Numbered from the stretch's first letter, positions 33,897 to 46,978 are shown. The stretch is DNA of 64,000 nt from Cadophora sp. MPI-SDFR-AT-0126 (GCA_020747065.1 JAGMVK010000007.1:2728001-2792000), one strand, 5' to 3'. Program-made: numbers and translations. The notes: generated from the letters alone by a model not told the origin.

Positions 33897-34779
33897 AGTG
33901 TCAGTAATAACCTGTCATGAAAGTTCAGAAATATCAACTGTGACAGGTACCTTTCACCTGAGGATCCAAAGAGGATTCATATATACTGCGTGAAAAATAG
34001 TTTAATTGGAGGAAATTATGGATGAGTACTCTATATCCTTCTCGTGGTATCTAGCCCCGTGTTTCGGTACATGTGTTTGCTCCATCCTTTAATATAATGA
34101 TTCCAAGACCTTGGCGGTGGTGAGGGGTTCCTGGGCTATATATCCGTCACATCATGTGCTCATAATAGAGTCGGTCTAACGACGGTCATCCTAACAGTTG
34201 TGGGATTCGCAATATCATTTCCCACCATTGACCTGCAGAAATTTGGCTGCAAAGTGATGTTTATCTTTCGGGTACGAGAACCAATTCTAGATTGCAGAAA
34301 GGGTGAGAAAGTGTTGGTTTTGAAGTTTGTTTAAAGTTTTATTTTCAGAACTCGTTTAACTTCCCGGCTTGGCGATGTGTCAAACAACCTTGGGCTCGCG
34401 AATGCCGGCCCTTTTGATCTCCTTCCTGATCTGCCCCTGAAGATCGCCATCTCGATCCCAGATATCGATCTCTCGTCTCGTCTGATCTAAATTGTGAAGC
34501 GGAGCTAAAGTTCTAGTGGAAGGATGGTCATCTTCTTGTTCGACGACACTCTCGTTTCATCCATTTTCTTTGTTCTCGAACTTCGTTGCGAGTTGACACA
34601 TTTCTTGCTTTTAACGACTGGTAAATATTTCAGACGGGTCTAGATATTTTTCTACTGGACTGTACCGAACTAAAGTCAATAAACTTTACAAGTTCTTGCA
34701 AAAATTTCATCTAGCGGAGCTGATCCTTCCGACTCACTTCGGCCCGAGTGTACCGAAAACCTTCTCACTCCGAGGTAGC
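33897..34779. other. promoter region of the beta-helix gene
   Basis: Holds the TATA box listed below and, near 34107, a CCAAG-AC-CTTGG palindrome. The rest shows nothing recognisable. Confidence 0.45.
33980..33987 (-). promoter_or_regulatory. TATA box of the beta-helix gene
   Basis: TATATATG on the minus strand about 84-91 bp before the ATG, the same spacing as in the next two genes of the group. Confidence 0.5.
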
Positions 34780-36370
34780 TTACTTCTGCAGCTCATACTC
34801 ATATGACGCGAACATGAAAGGTGCAACACCCTTGAGATCATTCTGGAAGATAGGCATGGACGCATAATACTTCTCAAAGTCAGCACTGGCCCCGACTTGC
34901 ATACCGATGGAAAGCCCGGGAAGAAATGAACTCACCTCGAACGTCCCGTTCGAGCTCAAACTCCCTGTCTGCACGCCCCAATCCAGATTCAAATCACCAG
35001 CAGGCTTCGAAACCGAGATGAAAGTCTCCGTCATGAGTTTATACCCGTTCAGCGCCACCTTTCTATACTGTTTCCCCTCAATATACCCCAGCCTCAATGC
35101 CTTCAATAATCCATAAACAAACATGCTACTTCCCGTACTCTCGATATAATTTCCCCACTTCCCTTCATATCCAGGCGTCATCACCAGCCACCATCCATTA
35201 GTGCGGGCGTCTTGAGCAGCGACCACAGCATCGCAAAGAGATTGCAAGTAGGTGAGCAAGCGGGCACGGCCTGGGTGAGCGGTTGGGAAGAAGTCAAGTG
35301 TGTCGACGAGCGCCATAATGTACCAGCCTACTGCGCGGCCCCAGACGTGAGGGGCAGCGCCAGTGATGGGATCGGCCCAGACTGATTTCTTAGAGACGTC
35401 AAACCCATGGACAGGAAGACCGTTGGTAGCGGGGTTGATGGTAGTGCCAGCGTTGATGAGATCGTACCTGAGTTTGTGATTAGTCTGCTGTTACATGGAA
35501 GGGAAAGGTACGTACTGATTAGCAATGTCATCCCAAGCAGTTGAATTGTCGTTCTCGAAGCTATGCACCCAGCGAGCGTAGAAGACATCAAGCATATATA
35601 TGCCATCCTGGAGTCTGTCAGTAGGCTATCCAATTCTGGTATCAGAAAACTACTGACCAGCCACATTTGATCGATATAGTCCGGATACCGATGATAGAAG
35701 CCGCCAGCTGGAGTCCGTCTCGAGCCATCAATCTGTTTCTTCAGAAGGGAGGCGGCTTTCAGATATATCTCGTTGTTGGTTTGCTCATAGACATCCACTA
35801 AGTCCGAGTGTAAGCGTCTCTGAAATTACCAATCATTCCTAATAGTGGCATCGGATTTTAGTCTCGACTTACAGAAACTGTGGCCGATGCGGATGTCATC
35901 GATGGAATTACTCCCGTTGTACAGCACAATACTCCCATCTTGCGCCGGATAGAGCAGAATATCCATCTGATACTTGACGTAATCTGAATCAACATCAGCA
36001 CCCATTATCAAACATTTCCTCGCTTTGCGTCACTTCCATCACCATCAAAGTTCCAACCTTCAATCATTCAAAAGGGACCAAACCACGAAACTTGAGATAA
36101 CATACCAAAGAATCTCCTATCTCCTGTCCTATTGTACGCCAACATAATCCCTGAATAGGCAGCAGATGTTGTGTACGCATTTGTCGGCGCAATGCCACGC
36201 TTGATCTGTGAATCAGCCATCCAGGTCAAGTACCGAGTCTCTCCTTTGAATTTGCCTGGTTTGATTGTATCGTCTGGATTAATTGTCATCCATGCTTGTG
36301 GTAGTGTGATGGATGCAGACACTGTGGAGAGGAGGAGAGACGATGCGGACAGCAGGAAGGGGAGCTTCAT
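34780..36370 (-). CDS. GH105 unsaturated glucuronyl/rhamnogalacturonyl hydrolase
   Basis: Five exons (36370-36106, 35983-35873, 35797-35658, 35607-35516, 35467-34780) join in frame to 431 residues. The N-terminus is a signal peptide (LLSASSLLLSTVSA). The fold is the alpha/alpha-barrel of GH105 (YteR-like). Conserved pieces are RYLTWMADSQIKRG, DDIRIGHSFLDVYEQT, YIDQMWLDGIYM with the likely catalytic Asp, APHVWGRAVGWYIMALVD, and a NYIESTGSSMFVYGL segment. Family enzymes remove the 4,5-unsaturated sugar left by pectate or rhamnogalacturonan lyases, which fits a lyase-type beta-helix neighbour. The secretion signal implies extracellular action, as for other fungal members. No break is visible. 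Confidence 0.92.
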
Positions 36371-37397
36371 AGTGGCAGATGACGAAGTGAAACTAGGAGA
36401 CTGGGGATAATCGAAGTGCAGCTTTTGAGGTTGAAGACAAGCATGGCTAAGTATTTATATTCTTTTGTAAGTTATTCCTGATCGACAGCATACATTGCTT
36501 TCATGGCCCAATCTGTTATCTGTTGTTCATTCATCCCATTTCATTTCACCGTCAAAGTCTTGAATCCCAGCGGCCAAGCAGCCAAGATATATCTCCAGTT
36601 TCTTTTCCGTTTTCTCAACCGCTCAAGTATCCTCATTCCGAACTCGGTTTCTTCTCCCGATCACGAGATCAAGCGGGGTCCCCGCGACTGCCCCAGATGA
36701 GGTCTATAATTACTGTTACCAACCCCTCTTTCTGCCTCCAGAAGATGTAATTTGTGTCCCAATTGTGCTTTATCCGGTTATTTGAACAACGGCCCGGAAA
36801 ACTCAATCGGATATCTCATAACATAGGAAAAGTAATCAACTATCATCTTAGTACGCACAGCGAGATCGTCATTGCAGAATGGAGTAGCCCCGCGTTTGCA
36901 GCGCCCAGGCGGAAGAATATTTCGCCTTTGGGATGGCCCTCGCTTGGCTGTAGATTGCCGGTCAAATCGAATCATGAGTAAGAATACGAATAGTGATGAG
37001 ACATTTGAAGGACTATTGGGATTAGTTTGATCAGTTTGAGTCGCTGTGATCTTCACTTTGTGTATTTACAGAAGGAAATGTTGAATGAGATGGACGATTT
37101 GACGATTGTTGATTTCTCGGTAAACTCTTTGCCGAATTTGCGAGCGGGTTCTTGGCGTGGAGAGATCTTAAGATTACACTGTGGGGAATTGCGGGGGAGG
37201 ATGTTTGTTGACATGGTTTAGTGGGATAATTCCGGAGTTTTGCTTGTTCGCCCCGTGCATGAGGATAGATACTTGGGAGGCGGTGTTGTTAGGTTGGGGA
37301 TGGTTACTTGTCAGACAAAGAGTTTACGATTGGCAATGGGAAGACATCGTTACAGCATGCGGAAATGTACTATTTCTTGATTTGATAACAACTTCAG
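36371..37397. other. promoter of the GH105 gene and 3' flank of the GH43 gene
   Basis: Apart from the TATA box nothing is recognisable; the open frames on the plus strand are short and without motifs. Confidence 0.5.
36454..36459 (-). promoter_or_regulatory. TATA box of the GH105 gene
   Basis: TATAAATA on the minus strand 84-89 bp before the ATG. Confidence 0.55.
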
Positions 37398-39566
37398 CTA
37401 ATACCCCAAGGTTACAGGTTGTACACTTTCTAACGTCGGGATGACTGGCTTCATCAAACCCGTGTCTGGATCCCATTCAACCTGGAATCGCAATGTCAGT
37501 ACAAGTTCAATCTCAGCGTAATCTCTCAAGAGTGTCAAGTTGAAATTTGCTTACCTTGTCAATGGTAGTCTCTCGATGCGTTCCATCACCCCCAGGGATC
37601 GCAAATCGATGATAAGCCATGTACCATTCATCCCTCCCCGGAACCTGGACCATACTATCGTGACCTGTGGCGAGAATTCCCAGCTCCTCATTCTTCTGCA
37701 GAACCACTCCGCGATACGTCCATGGTCCGTACACATTCTCCGAAGTAGCATATCCAACTCTGTAGTTTGGCGACCCTGTATCGTCAATGCTGTATGTGAG
37801 ATGATACAGTCCCTTTCGATAGACGACGAATGTGCCCTCACGGAAATTCGTCAAGTTGGCAGTGATGTCCTTGACCGTGTCCCACTTCATACTGGTCATG
37901 TCGTCTCCAAGCTCACCCATCAGAGCCTTTCCGTTGCCCCAGAAGAGGTAGTACTTTCCTGATACAGGGTCGAAGATCGCGTCAGAATCGATAGCCTGTC
38001 CTGAGGTCAATGGTTCACTGCCACCATTGATGATCATAGCAGTCTTTTCTGCGACAAAAGGTCCCTCGGGACAATCAGCAATAGCGACACCGATTGTCTT
38101 ACGGTTATAAGTCGGATTTTGTCCTGAGAAGTAGAAATAGTATTTCCCGTCCTTCTCGGTGACTGTTGGTGCCCAGGCATTACCCGTCGCCCACGGTACG
38201 TTTCCGGATGTGCCGTTCAAGGTGAGGAAGGGTTGCTCGCTGCGCGTCCAGGACACGAGGTCGGGTGAGGACCACGAGTAGAAAGTTTGGCCACCCCAGC
38301 CAGCGAAGCCGTCAGTTGTCGGGTAAATGTAGAATTTGTCGCCGTAAACGGCGATATTGGGGTCGGCGTTGAATCCTGGGAGAACAGGACTGCTGCGTTT
38401 TGCAAGAGTGGTTGAGCGTTCCTTCGTCGATGCCACAGTGCCGTAGTGTTCAGTGATAGCGGCCAATTCGGCAGCAGTAATGGGAGCGACGGTGCCGTGG
38501 CGAGGACTAGCTGGAAGGCTGTATGAGCTTGAGACCTTCCAGTTTGGAGCAGCGATGTCAGCAGTCTCGAGAGGTATGTATCCACGTCCCGTGTACTCGT
38601 CCAAGAAGAGATAGTACTTTTGCCCGTGAACATCATTGGGATTGGCCTTGAACGACGTTGGTCCTTCGACAGCGCTTGTCCCTGCATTTGCTCCAATGCA
38701 ACTGGTGATTATGCTCCAAGACGACAGATTTGCGGCTAGAACTGAAGAGCTCTCCTGGATAATATCAGTGCATCCAGTGACTGCTCCTTCGTCCTTAGTA
38801 AAGCGATAATAGACATCGCCTTCTCTGAGCACGGTCGAGTCAATTCTCGCAGTTCCTGCATCCTGCCAGATTTCAGGTTCGCTGAAAGTGACGAAATCGC
38901 TCGTCTTCGAGATCAGCATGCGTTGGTATGAGGATCCGGTATGAGCGGTGTCGCTCTCACTGTAGAGATCGCTGGCCCAGAATACGACATATGTACCAAG
39001 AGCATCATCGTAATATGCCTCAGGAGCCCAGGTATTTCCTGCCGTGGGTGGAGAAACGAGGACATGCCTCTGTTCAGACCAGGTGATAAGATCTGAGGAT
39101 TCCCAGATCTCGAGATAGCGACTGCCGGTGCGGACAGAGTCTCCCCCTGTTGATGGAAAATTAGCAAATATTTAAATACACGTGCCTTCTAATCTTGGAT
39201 CAACTAACAGCTAGTTCCTGACCCAATAGAAAGATCCGTGGCGAGAAGAAAGAATTTATCCCCTTCATGCGACCTAATCAGAAATGGGTCTCTGAGTCCT
39301 TTCGTCCCCTGCGTAGAAGTCAAGATCGGCTGAGCGCCGTTGAGCTCATTCCATTGCAACGCATCGTTGCCTTTGCTGGCTGCAAGATATATTTTCTCGC
39401 CTGCGATAGAGTTTCCAGTAAAGTATGCAAATGCATAACCCTCGTATTCTTCTGCTCTCGAGGTAGATTGATGGACCGAGTTTCGTGTACTTTGTGAGGG
39501 GAGACAGGATACTATGCTGGCGTAGCTGAGCACAGCCGTGGCGAGGACATGGAGTTTGGGAAGCAT
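37398..39566 (-). CDS. secreted enzyme with two GH43 domains
   Basis: Three exons (39566-39209, 39146-37555, 37481-37398) give 677 residues. The last, 28-codon exon is required: it restores the usual family ending (VEWDPDTGLMKPVIPTLE) that a read-through frame would lose. A signal peptide ends near SIVSC. The first beta-propeller (~40-330) has LRDPFLI, ARIDSTV and VEGPTSF; the second (~370-670) has FNADPN, DSDAIFD and FREGTF. These are the Asp, Asp and Glu positions of GH43 in both halves, so both may be active. Family members include arabinofuranosidases, xylosidases and galactosidases; I cannot choose. The enzyme would trim side chains of pectin or hemicellulose outside the cell. Confidence 0.9.
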
Positions 39567-41189
39567 GATTTAAAGTCTTCTCGGGCCAATATGTGGTCTC
39601 AGAGCAAAGTGTCGCCGAGTTCTGCTCCAGAGAATATCTCATCCTCTTTATAGCACGGCCTCACGAGACCGAGTTCTTGCGGTCTCCATTTTCGGGCCAT
39701 CGTTGCCTTTTCTGGTTCTCACGATCGTACCATCGTCACTTACCTACCGATATGAACCTTAGTATGCCCACCAATCCGCATTTCTCCTTCTGCCCCAAAG
39801 CCGCGTCGGCTTGCGGGGTAGTGCCGCTTGTTTAGCCCGTTCAGCACATGGTGGCATTCAGGGTCCATTGTCAGGAACTGGCGTGCGGAGGGAACACATG
39901 CGCACGAATCAACAAATCGGTGACATGTGGTGATGCAAAGTTTTGAGAGTCAGGTACGAGGGGGATCTACGGCACTTGTGAAGACAGAATGCGCGCCAAT
40001 GAGGAGGCGTGCCATGCCCCACTTAGATGCGAACACTGCCGAGATCCCCGACTTCCCCGGATGAAGTGGTGCTCTGACAGGTTGACAACTTTGTGGGGAA
40101 AGATGAGATTGTCCGAAAGAGAAGCTTGACAGTTCCAGGGTACCTTCCCATGGTAGCGATCTCGCATGATGAGGAAATTTTTAGGTTGGACGGAATACTT
40201 GGTGATGGGCACCAATTTTGGTTCGGCTCTGGATTCGCTAAATAAAATATAACCAAACAATGTCACCCATTACGTTGTATCGCTCTTCTCTCACTCCCTT
40301 ACGATGATAAGATGACTCCTACATTCTGTTGAGACCAACTTGGCACATTTTCCTAGAAAACGATCGATTTGCACATCCTTGACTGGCTAAATCACAAAAG
40401 CAATGGCTTTTGACATTGGGCTTCCGCTCAGATGGCCGAACTCACTGCAGGAGATCAGGCGCGCATAGTAGTCGAACGATTTAGACATTAGATGGCCTCT
40501 ACAGCAATTCGTCTAATTACTGACATAAGTACATTATCATCAATCTCGTCCCCCAAAGCGCCTTGAACGCTGCCGACTGCAAGCGATGGATTCACGCCGA
40601 GCCGCGAAGAACAAGCTGACGCCATAACGACCTGCAACAGATTGAGGGCATGGCTCAAGCCAGCAAAACATCACAACACAAGATATAATTTAATATCCGG
40701 ACATCCAGTAGTTTCTTACACCTCACGGCATCATCAATCACAGATCGCCCCACTGTACACTCAGGCCCCAGGCACATGCCCTCTCCTTCAAACAAGTTGA
40801 CTTCAGAATGGCTCGTGTTATCTATGACAGGCTGGATACGATAGCTTCCAATCTTCTGTATGGTAATAGAAGGATTATTATGATACATGTAGTGCGACTG
40901 TGGACAGATGTGCCTCCTTGATCATGGGAGTGGTTACATACAGTAGATCAATGAAGACAAAAGCTTTTGATGAGCAAAGCCCACTTTATTGTGCAGAATT
41001 TACAGTTCAACAAAGAGATTCAAATGAAAGTCATAATTTTTTGATCTTCATTTATTGCATCCAGTCCACAACTGTCTTTTGATCTCCCTAAGGCACTTCA
41101 AAGGCTTCAAATGCGACATCACTGACATACAACATGACACGAAAGTGGTAGAGGGGTGCAGGTACATGCCCTTAAATCACACGATTATT
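39567..41189. other. intergenic
   Basis: Contains the GH43 promoter on the left. No supportable gene from 39660 to 41189; frames are short and mutually antisense. Confidence 0.5.
39647..39652 (-). promoter_or_regulatory. TATA box of the double GH43 gene
   Basis: TATAAA on the minus strand 81-86 bp before the ATG, matching the spacing in the two genes downstream. Confidence 0.55.
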
Positions 41190-42051
41190 TTAACTCCAAG
41201 AATTCGACCTCCCATCAGGAGCCTGGCTCCACCCACTAGCCTCAGAATCTATGGGCCAAGTCAGATGAGCCTCTGGTGGTATCGGAAGCCATGTTGCGTG
41301 AGAGAAAACAGCATTCTGCGGAGGTAGTGTGGACGGTGTGTGGTCCCGATCTAGGCGTCTCAGTCTATACCATAGAAAAAGATGCATCGTACTTACTGCG
41401 CTCATGATTTGAAGATCGCTTGGATCTCATCACTTTCAGACTCAAGTAAGCAATCCACTAATGCTTGTTAGACAACTTGACCCATCAATAGTGTCAGTAG
41501 CTTCTCACGGTACCAAAAGCTGTGATGCATATCCCACCCAGTCCAATGGCTAATGAAGTGGTGGTTTCGGAAGAAATCATGGCTTCCAAGACGAAAGATA
41601 TATGAGATTCTTGTATGCACTCGAAGAGTGAAGTGATTCTGATTGCGTCGAGGCTTGTTGAATTTGTAAAAGCAAAATCTGGCCAAAAAGGTGCGTAGGC
41701 CCAGCTTTCATGAGCGAGTCTGAAATCCGGAAATATAGGAAAGGAAATGGAAACAGGAAAGTAAATCTGTACTGGACTTCTAGACCTGCATTCATGTGCC
41801 AATGGCATAAGATGCTGTTCTATTGGCTTGTCAAAAGTTTCTTCCTTCACCCAGTCATATGATTGCGATTCTCCAACTTCAAAATTCTTCACGTGGCCCT
41901 TGGCAGCACTCGTTGAGCAGTATATCTGCAGAGTACCGTCTGAAGAGCTCGTTGGATATGTATGGTACCTTAACCTCAGCATGCAAGGCTGTGAGACTGT
42001 ATGCCTGGCTTGTTGTTGATTGGCACAATTCTCGCTTGCCAAAAGTTCCAA
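41190..42051 (-). CDS. single-pass membrane protein, N-terminus uncertain
   Basis: Three exons can be chained: about 42051-41509, 41457-41397 and 41350-41190, with introns of 51 and 46 nt. The first intron has a good TCTAAC branch point and ends ATTAG. The join builds a transmembrane helix from two exons (SLAIGLGGICITAFGT then WIAYLSLKV) followed by a basic stop-transfer patch (MRSKRSSNHER) and a short Pro/Trp-rich cytoplasmic tail. The ~165 residues before the helix would be extracellular. No true ATG lies at the left edge of the first exon (TTG at 42051), so either a 5' exon is missing from the model or translation begins at an internal Met. No family is recognised. Confidence 0.55.
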
Positions 42052-42299
42052 AACTCAGAACGAATGAGCATGCCAATCGAGCGCCACTGCCATTTGGAAC
42101 TTTTGCCATCCAATAACCGACTTCAATGTGCCAGGGAGGCTCTGGGACTCCTTAGCGTCGTTTGTGGGCAGACTCGGGCGGCGTGCATAAAAATGAGACT
42201 GTCCCAAGTTCACGCTCATCCGAATTTTCTCCTACTCAGCAATTTGAATACACCGAACAGCAGTGCTATCTCCGCCAAGTAGTACAGCTTCCCTCAGCC

Positions 42300-43456
42300 A
42301 TGAAGAGCGTCTCCAAGCAACTAGAAGACCACAAGAGTGTTATCGAGGATCTCTACATCCAAGAAGGCAAAACAGCGAAAGAAGTGCTGAGCCACTTATT
42401 CGAAAGGTTCGACTTTCGAGTGACGTGAGTCACCCATCTAATCTCACTCCAACACTCTCAGACACACATACTGACCACATTTACAGTGAGAATCAGCTCA
42501 AGAAGAAATTGAATGATTGGGGCTTCAACACCAAGAATATCAGGGCCGAGACCATGGTACAGATTGCTCGCTCCAGGGCAAAGCCGGGCCTGGAGAACAA
42601 ACAGAGCGCGTTCCGAGTCAACAAAAAGCCGGTTCATGATCGGAACATTGATGAATTCATGTATCGAAAGGAAATCTCAATGGAAGATTTAATGGAGATA
42701 CAAAGCCCCCATGGTTATGTGACACTTCATACTTCAGTGATCATCCGCTTATCAACTTTTCTCAGCTACTTCTCCAGCGTTCAGTGTCTTACACCCGAGA
42801 CCACGGTCTCGTCCCCAATTCTGGTCGCCAGGTCCGATGTGCTTCCTCAGGAATCTTCTCCTACCTCTGACTTCAATATGTTGTCGATCACGGATACTCG
42901 CAGCTCGCAGATCCTATTAAAATCATATCCGGTAGTTGAGAGACATTCCGTTGATATGGTGGAAGATCCCAACGTATTGCAACCAGATGACGTCCCAAAC
43001 AGCGGAGATTCACGAGTTCAGTTGAAGGAAAGCTCGGATCCAGCCGAAGGTTTCATCCGGCCCCTAGGTGACTCTCAAGACAAACATTGCTCGATTACAG
43101 AGGCTACTGATCAGGTGCAAGTCACAAGTACAATTACTGATGGAAAAAATGACTCTCTAAACCCTGTCAATGATGCGAACATATCTATCACCTTGAATTT
43201 TCTGCTCAGTTCTTTTGACTTACTTCCCAAATATCTTCCGTCTAGTTCAGAGCCTCCGAGCGACATTGATAAAGAGATGGTTCGAAAGTTGAAAGAGGTC
43301 AGGAGACTCCTGGGCTCTCGCTTGTGGGATGCTCGATACTTGACTGAGACTGAAAGATACTTCATATCAATTGTCAATGACATGGAATTCTTACCGACGG
43401 GCAAGATCTCAAGTTCAACAACAAACAATTCCCTATCTCTGGACACCACAAAATGA
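42300..43456 (+). CDS. Clr5-domain protein
   Basis: Two exons (42300-42424 and 42487-43456) around a 62 nt intron give 364 residues. Residues ~8-62 match the fungal Clr5 domain: HKSVIEDLYIQEGKTAKEVL, then FDFRVTENQLKKKLNDWGF and TKNI. The domain is a predicted helix-turn-helix-like DNA-binding module named after Schizosaccharomyces Clr5 and is common in filamentous ascomycetes; individual targets are unknown. The remaining 300 residues are polar with Ser-rich stretches and no second domain. The gene is divergent from the membrane-protein gene on its left, sharing a promoter region of about 250 bp. A longer upstream frame exists in the second-exon frame but lacks the domain start. Confidence 0.85.
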
Positions 43457-45293
43457 TTTCTGTCTGGAATGATCGAAGTCACATGCACCCTCTGGAGACT
43501 CGGGTTAATCAAATGGTCCTGTGCATGTGTCCTAACTCGCATATAATTTCTCCATCATGCAAATATCTGATATGATAAAATTGCTAGAGTGAATGTGGTG
43601 ATGCTAGCATGACAGTCCGTCTTGATCATTGTCCTTCTTGTTACCACTTGAGATGCAGCGATTGCTTTGTCTCTACTTAGCTGGGAAATAGATGTAGCCA
43701 AGACTTCCAGGGAGTTCTTCAATGAGAAGGGGAATTGTCCAATAGGGGTTCCAATTTCTGAACATCGTTCCCTAATTAAGTCAGAGCACCAATCCCTACC
43801 GTGACAACTATTACCGCGGCGACGAAGTACAGATGGATATTAGTGATCACACTTCTCGAGACCTTCCAACATCCTAAAAAAGGCTTTGTGGAGGTCTCAT
43901 CGAGACTCTCGATGATATTTTTCTTTATCCATTTATTATAGGCGACCACTAGAGGGAAAAACTTGACCAATTGAATGGCAATTCCACTTAACGTCTATGA
44001 AGACGCATAGTCCATCTTTGTTTTTAGCACAGAACTGCATACACGCCCCATATTCCCGTCTTTGATGTTGAATTTCGCGATTTTCGAGTCCATCCTAATG
44101 CTTGGAGGGAAAATGGAGGAGCATTTAACATGAGATACCTGGGACGGGTCTGTAGCACACAGTTTTGAGACTAAGACAAGCTGTAAAAAAAGATGCGTTG
44201 CGGAAATATCTTCTTCCTAAACGTGGAGGTCTATACTCTGGTGGTGCTTTGTTCGTAACTCGGCGATATCTTTCGAGGGACTATTGTAGATGGCTAGACA
44301 CACCATCATGTTGTTGAAGTTGGGCAAATATCTTGCCTGCCAGCACAGCTGGCAATATTGAAGGATTCAAATCATAGAAACAATTGAAGTCTGCGGTTGA
44401 GTGATAAGAAGGACCTCGCACCTTCTGAGATAAGTGTCGTCGTCCAGCGTCTGATCAAGAAGGATTCCATTTGCTACATTCTTAAAAATTGTCGATTGGT
44501 TTACGAGAGCTTCATACCATCACTTATTCGGCAGTATTTATCCTGCTCCAGTAGCGTTGAAGAGCATGCCATCGCCACTTTTGACATGGTATAAGACTTG
44601 GTAAATAGGCAACAGATCAACCGTCTTATTCTGCGGTTTTCATATTTTCGCTTAGTATAAATCATTAAAGTTTATAAAGCCACGGTAACTAAAGAGCGAG
44701 TTAAGGGTCAGGTTTGTCGGGAGACCGAGCAACGCGACATCACAGTTGCTATATACACATACCTCGTAGCTAAGAAGATTTCAGGAGGTGGGCTCTCTAG
44801 ATGGCAGCGTGTGGCAGCGCCCTCTCCCTCTGAATTGAATAATATAAAATTTGCGATGTGAAAGGGTGTACGTGTCGAGTTGTGGCAAAATTTCATTTGC
44901 ACACGTGGCGAGCCGTGTGGTACTGGTATCTAGTACTGCTCTCCAATTGGTCGTTCTTTGAGGGATGCATATTCAGCTATCCCATTGTGTAACCGACCAT
45001 CTTGATAACTGTGCCGCTATCACGGCCGCTGATTATTGGCCTTTGTTTTTGGCGAACACGGCTTTCTTCTCCCTCATTAGGGCGTCCGGTGTCCATTTGC
45101 ATGGTTCTCCCACTGCACCGTGTTGAAGGCTCCCCCGTCCATCGTCCTGGCCGTCAGAAATTTAAGATCTCGAACCTCTTTGTTGCAACCGCAGAACTTC
45201 GGAAGCAAAGCGAAGCTTCGTACAATAATTTATCAATACATTCAATTCTTTGCCAAGTCATCACAAATCATCACTCTCAAAGCACGCAAAGCG
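43457..45293. other. intergenic with a possible membrane-protein remnant
   Basis: A minus-strand frame at 43776-43970 encodes a basic, partly hydrophobic segment ending in a clear membrane helix (YFVAAVIVVTVGIGAL). It has no convincing start or upstream exon and may be the worn 3' part of a gene like the one at 45294. The rest holds nothing recognisable. Confidence 0.4.
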
Positions 45294-46978
45294 ATGGCTA
45301 ATAAAACAAACTTGTGCCATATCCATGAGCCGGGAGATCCAGACGTTGCAGGACTGGGCGTGAGCTAATCCCTTCCCGCCAAAATCAAAGAAACGTCAGG
45401 CCTGAATTTCATGGAACAATAGGTCACGGTCTCCTTCCTCGCAAACATCATCCTAACAGCGATTACCATCCTCATTCTGTATTTCAGATCCGAGCTGGAG
45501 AATCACAGCGCTAGATACAACAGCATTGATCGAGCCTTCGTGTGTTTCGTAACGAGGAACAACCATCATCGCAAGGAACAAGGAGCTAGGCATGATGCCA
45601 TCAACGCCGCACTGTGGAGGCTCCTCGAGAATCTCAGCGACCAGCAGCTCATCACCGGCACCGCGCTTGCTATCCCCGTCTATATCCGTCTAGCAGATTC
45701 GGCAAATTACTCTGTCTATTCGTTTGGCATGGCTACGACTACGATATACTTGTCTTGTCTTACCCATATGTGTACCTTAATCGCACTTGGTGATAAATTC
45801 TGGTCTAGCGGTAGACAGTGGAGTCTCATCGCCATGCTCTTACTTTTGGTCCTTATGGCGCCGATATTACTCATTAGCAACTTCCCCACATTCATTATCG
45901 ACCCTTCGCTTTCGGTCAAATGCGCCTTCAAACAGTTCACGAAGTATGGCTCATTAGTAACACTTATTTTTGGCCTGCAGGCTACTTTGATCCTCGACCT
46001 AGTTATCAGCGGTTACATCCGTCGTATGATCGATGTGTTTCGTCAATCGAAGAGATTGCGAAACCATACTACTACTAGTCCTACTCTTCTCAAGAGTGTT
46101 CTCAACATCATTCCTGATAAGCTCTCGAGAGCTGAGGCCTGGCGCGAGAGAGAGAAGAGACAAATAGTTGAACACGAACTAAGCTCGCTCGAAACCATGA
46201 CGGCAATTCGGCTCTTGGTCGCTGAATTGCGTGCATCGTACCTGTGGGAACTATTCTGGTTGTCATTCTACTATAATTTCGGCATCGCATCAGTTGTCCT
46301 CACATGGACTACCTTGCCACCTCTATCGCAGTGGTCTCTATCCTTTGGTCAACTCATACCAATAATGATGCTGGTATTTGGACTTGTGCCAATATATAGC
46401 GAGTATCGCGGTACGTTTCGACTCGCATCTTCATTGCTTGGCGCGTGCTTGGTGCTTGGTGGTTTGCCACTAATGATTGTGTAGAGCGCAGAGACAAGTC
46501 TGAAGACCAATTTCAGGAAAACGTGTCTGGCGCGACACCCCCTGTCTTGTCTAGCTACACTATCGATATTCCAAACAGCGAGAGCATTCGTCCTTCACCT
46601 CCGGACGAAAGTATACCGCCAAAGAACGAAAATCCCGATGCAATATTCGAGCAATCTAATGTTGCCGTAAGACAACAGCGGCAGCGGCAACAGGGGCTCC
46701 AAGCGCCGTTGGGGCCTAAATTGCCCCTTTACCAGGTGATTGAGAGTCGATACTCGGTGCTCACTCGAACCCTGGTAGTTTCGGTAGGGCTACTCTCCTT
46801 TCTTGTCCTTCAACTCCTAGCTAGTATTTTAAGTGGGGTTTTTGCCCCCTTTATTGTTCGAAGTCCAATAGCCTGGTTGTATGTGTCGTTGATTCCGTGG
46901 ATGGTGCTTGCTTGCTCCTTTGCTGCTACTACGTTGCAGTGTATGCGAGATGTTCACAGCGACAGGAGAAGGACTTGA
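45294..46978 (+). CDS. multi-pass membrane protein of unknown function
   Basis: Three exons (45294-45359, 45423-46410, 46485-46978) with introns of 63 and 74 nt give 515 residues. The N-terminus HEPGDPDVAGLGV followed by a helix (VSFLANIILTAITILILYF), and the LSDQQLITGTALAIPVYIRL segment, belong to a large uncharacterised family of fungal membrane proteins that I know from its DPDIxGxGV and SDQQLVTG signatures. About seven to nine hydrophobic helices can be counted. The second intron interrupts before a polar, Gln/Pro-rich loop (~350-430), after which two more helices follow. Function is not known. An ORF-only reading would split it into two proteins. Confidence 0.85.
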
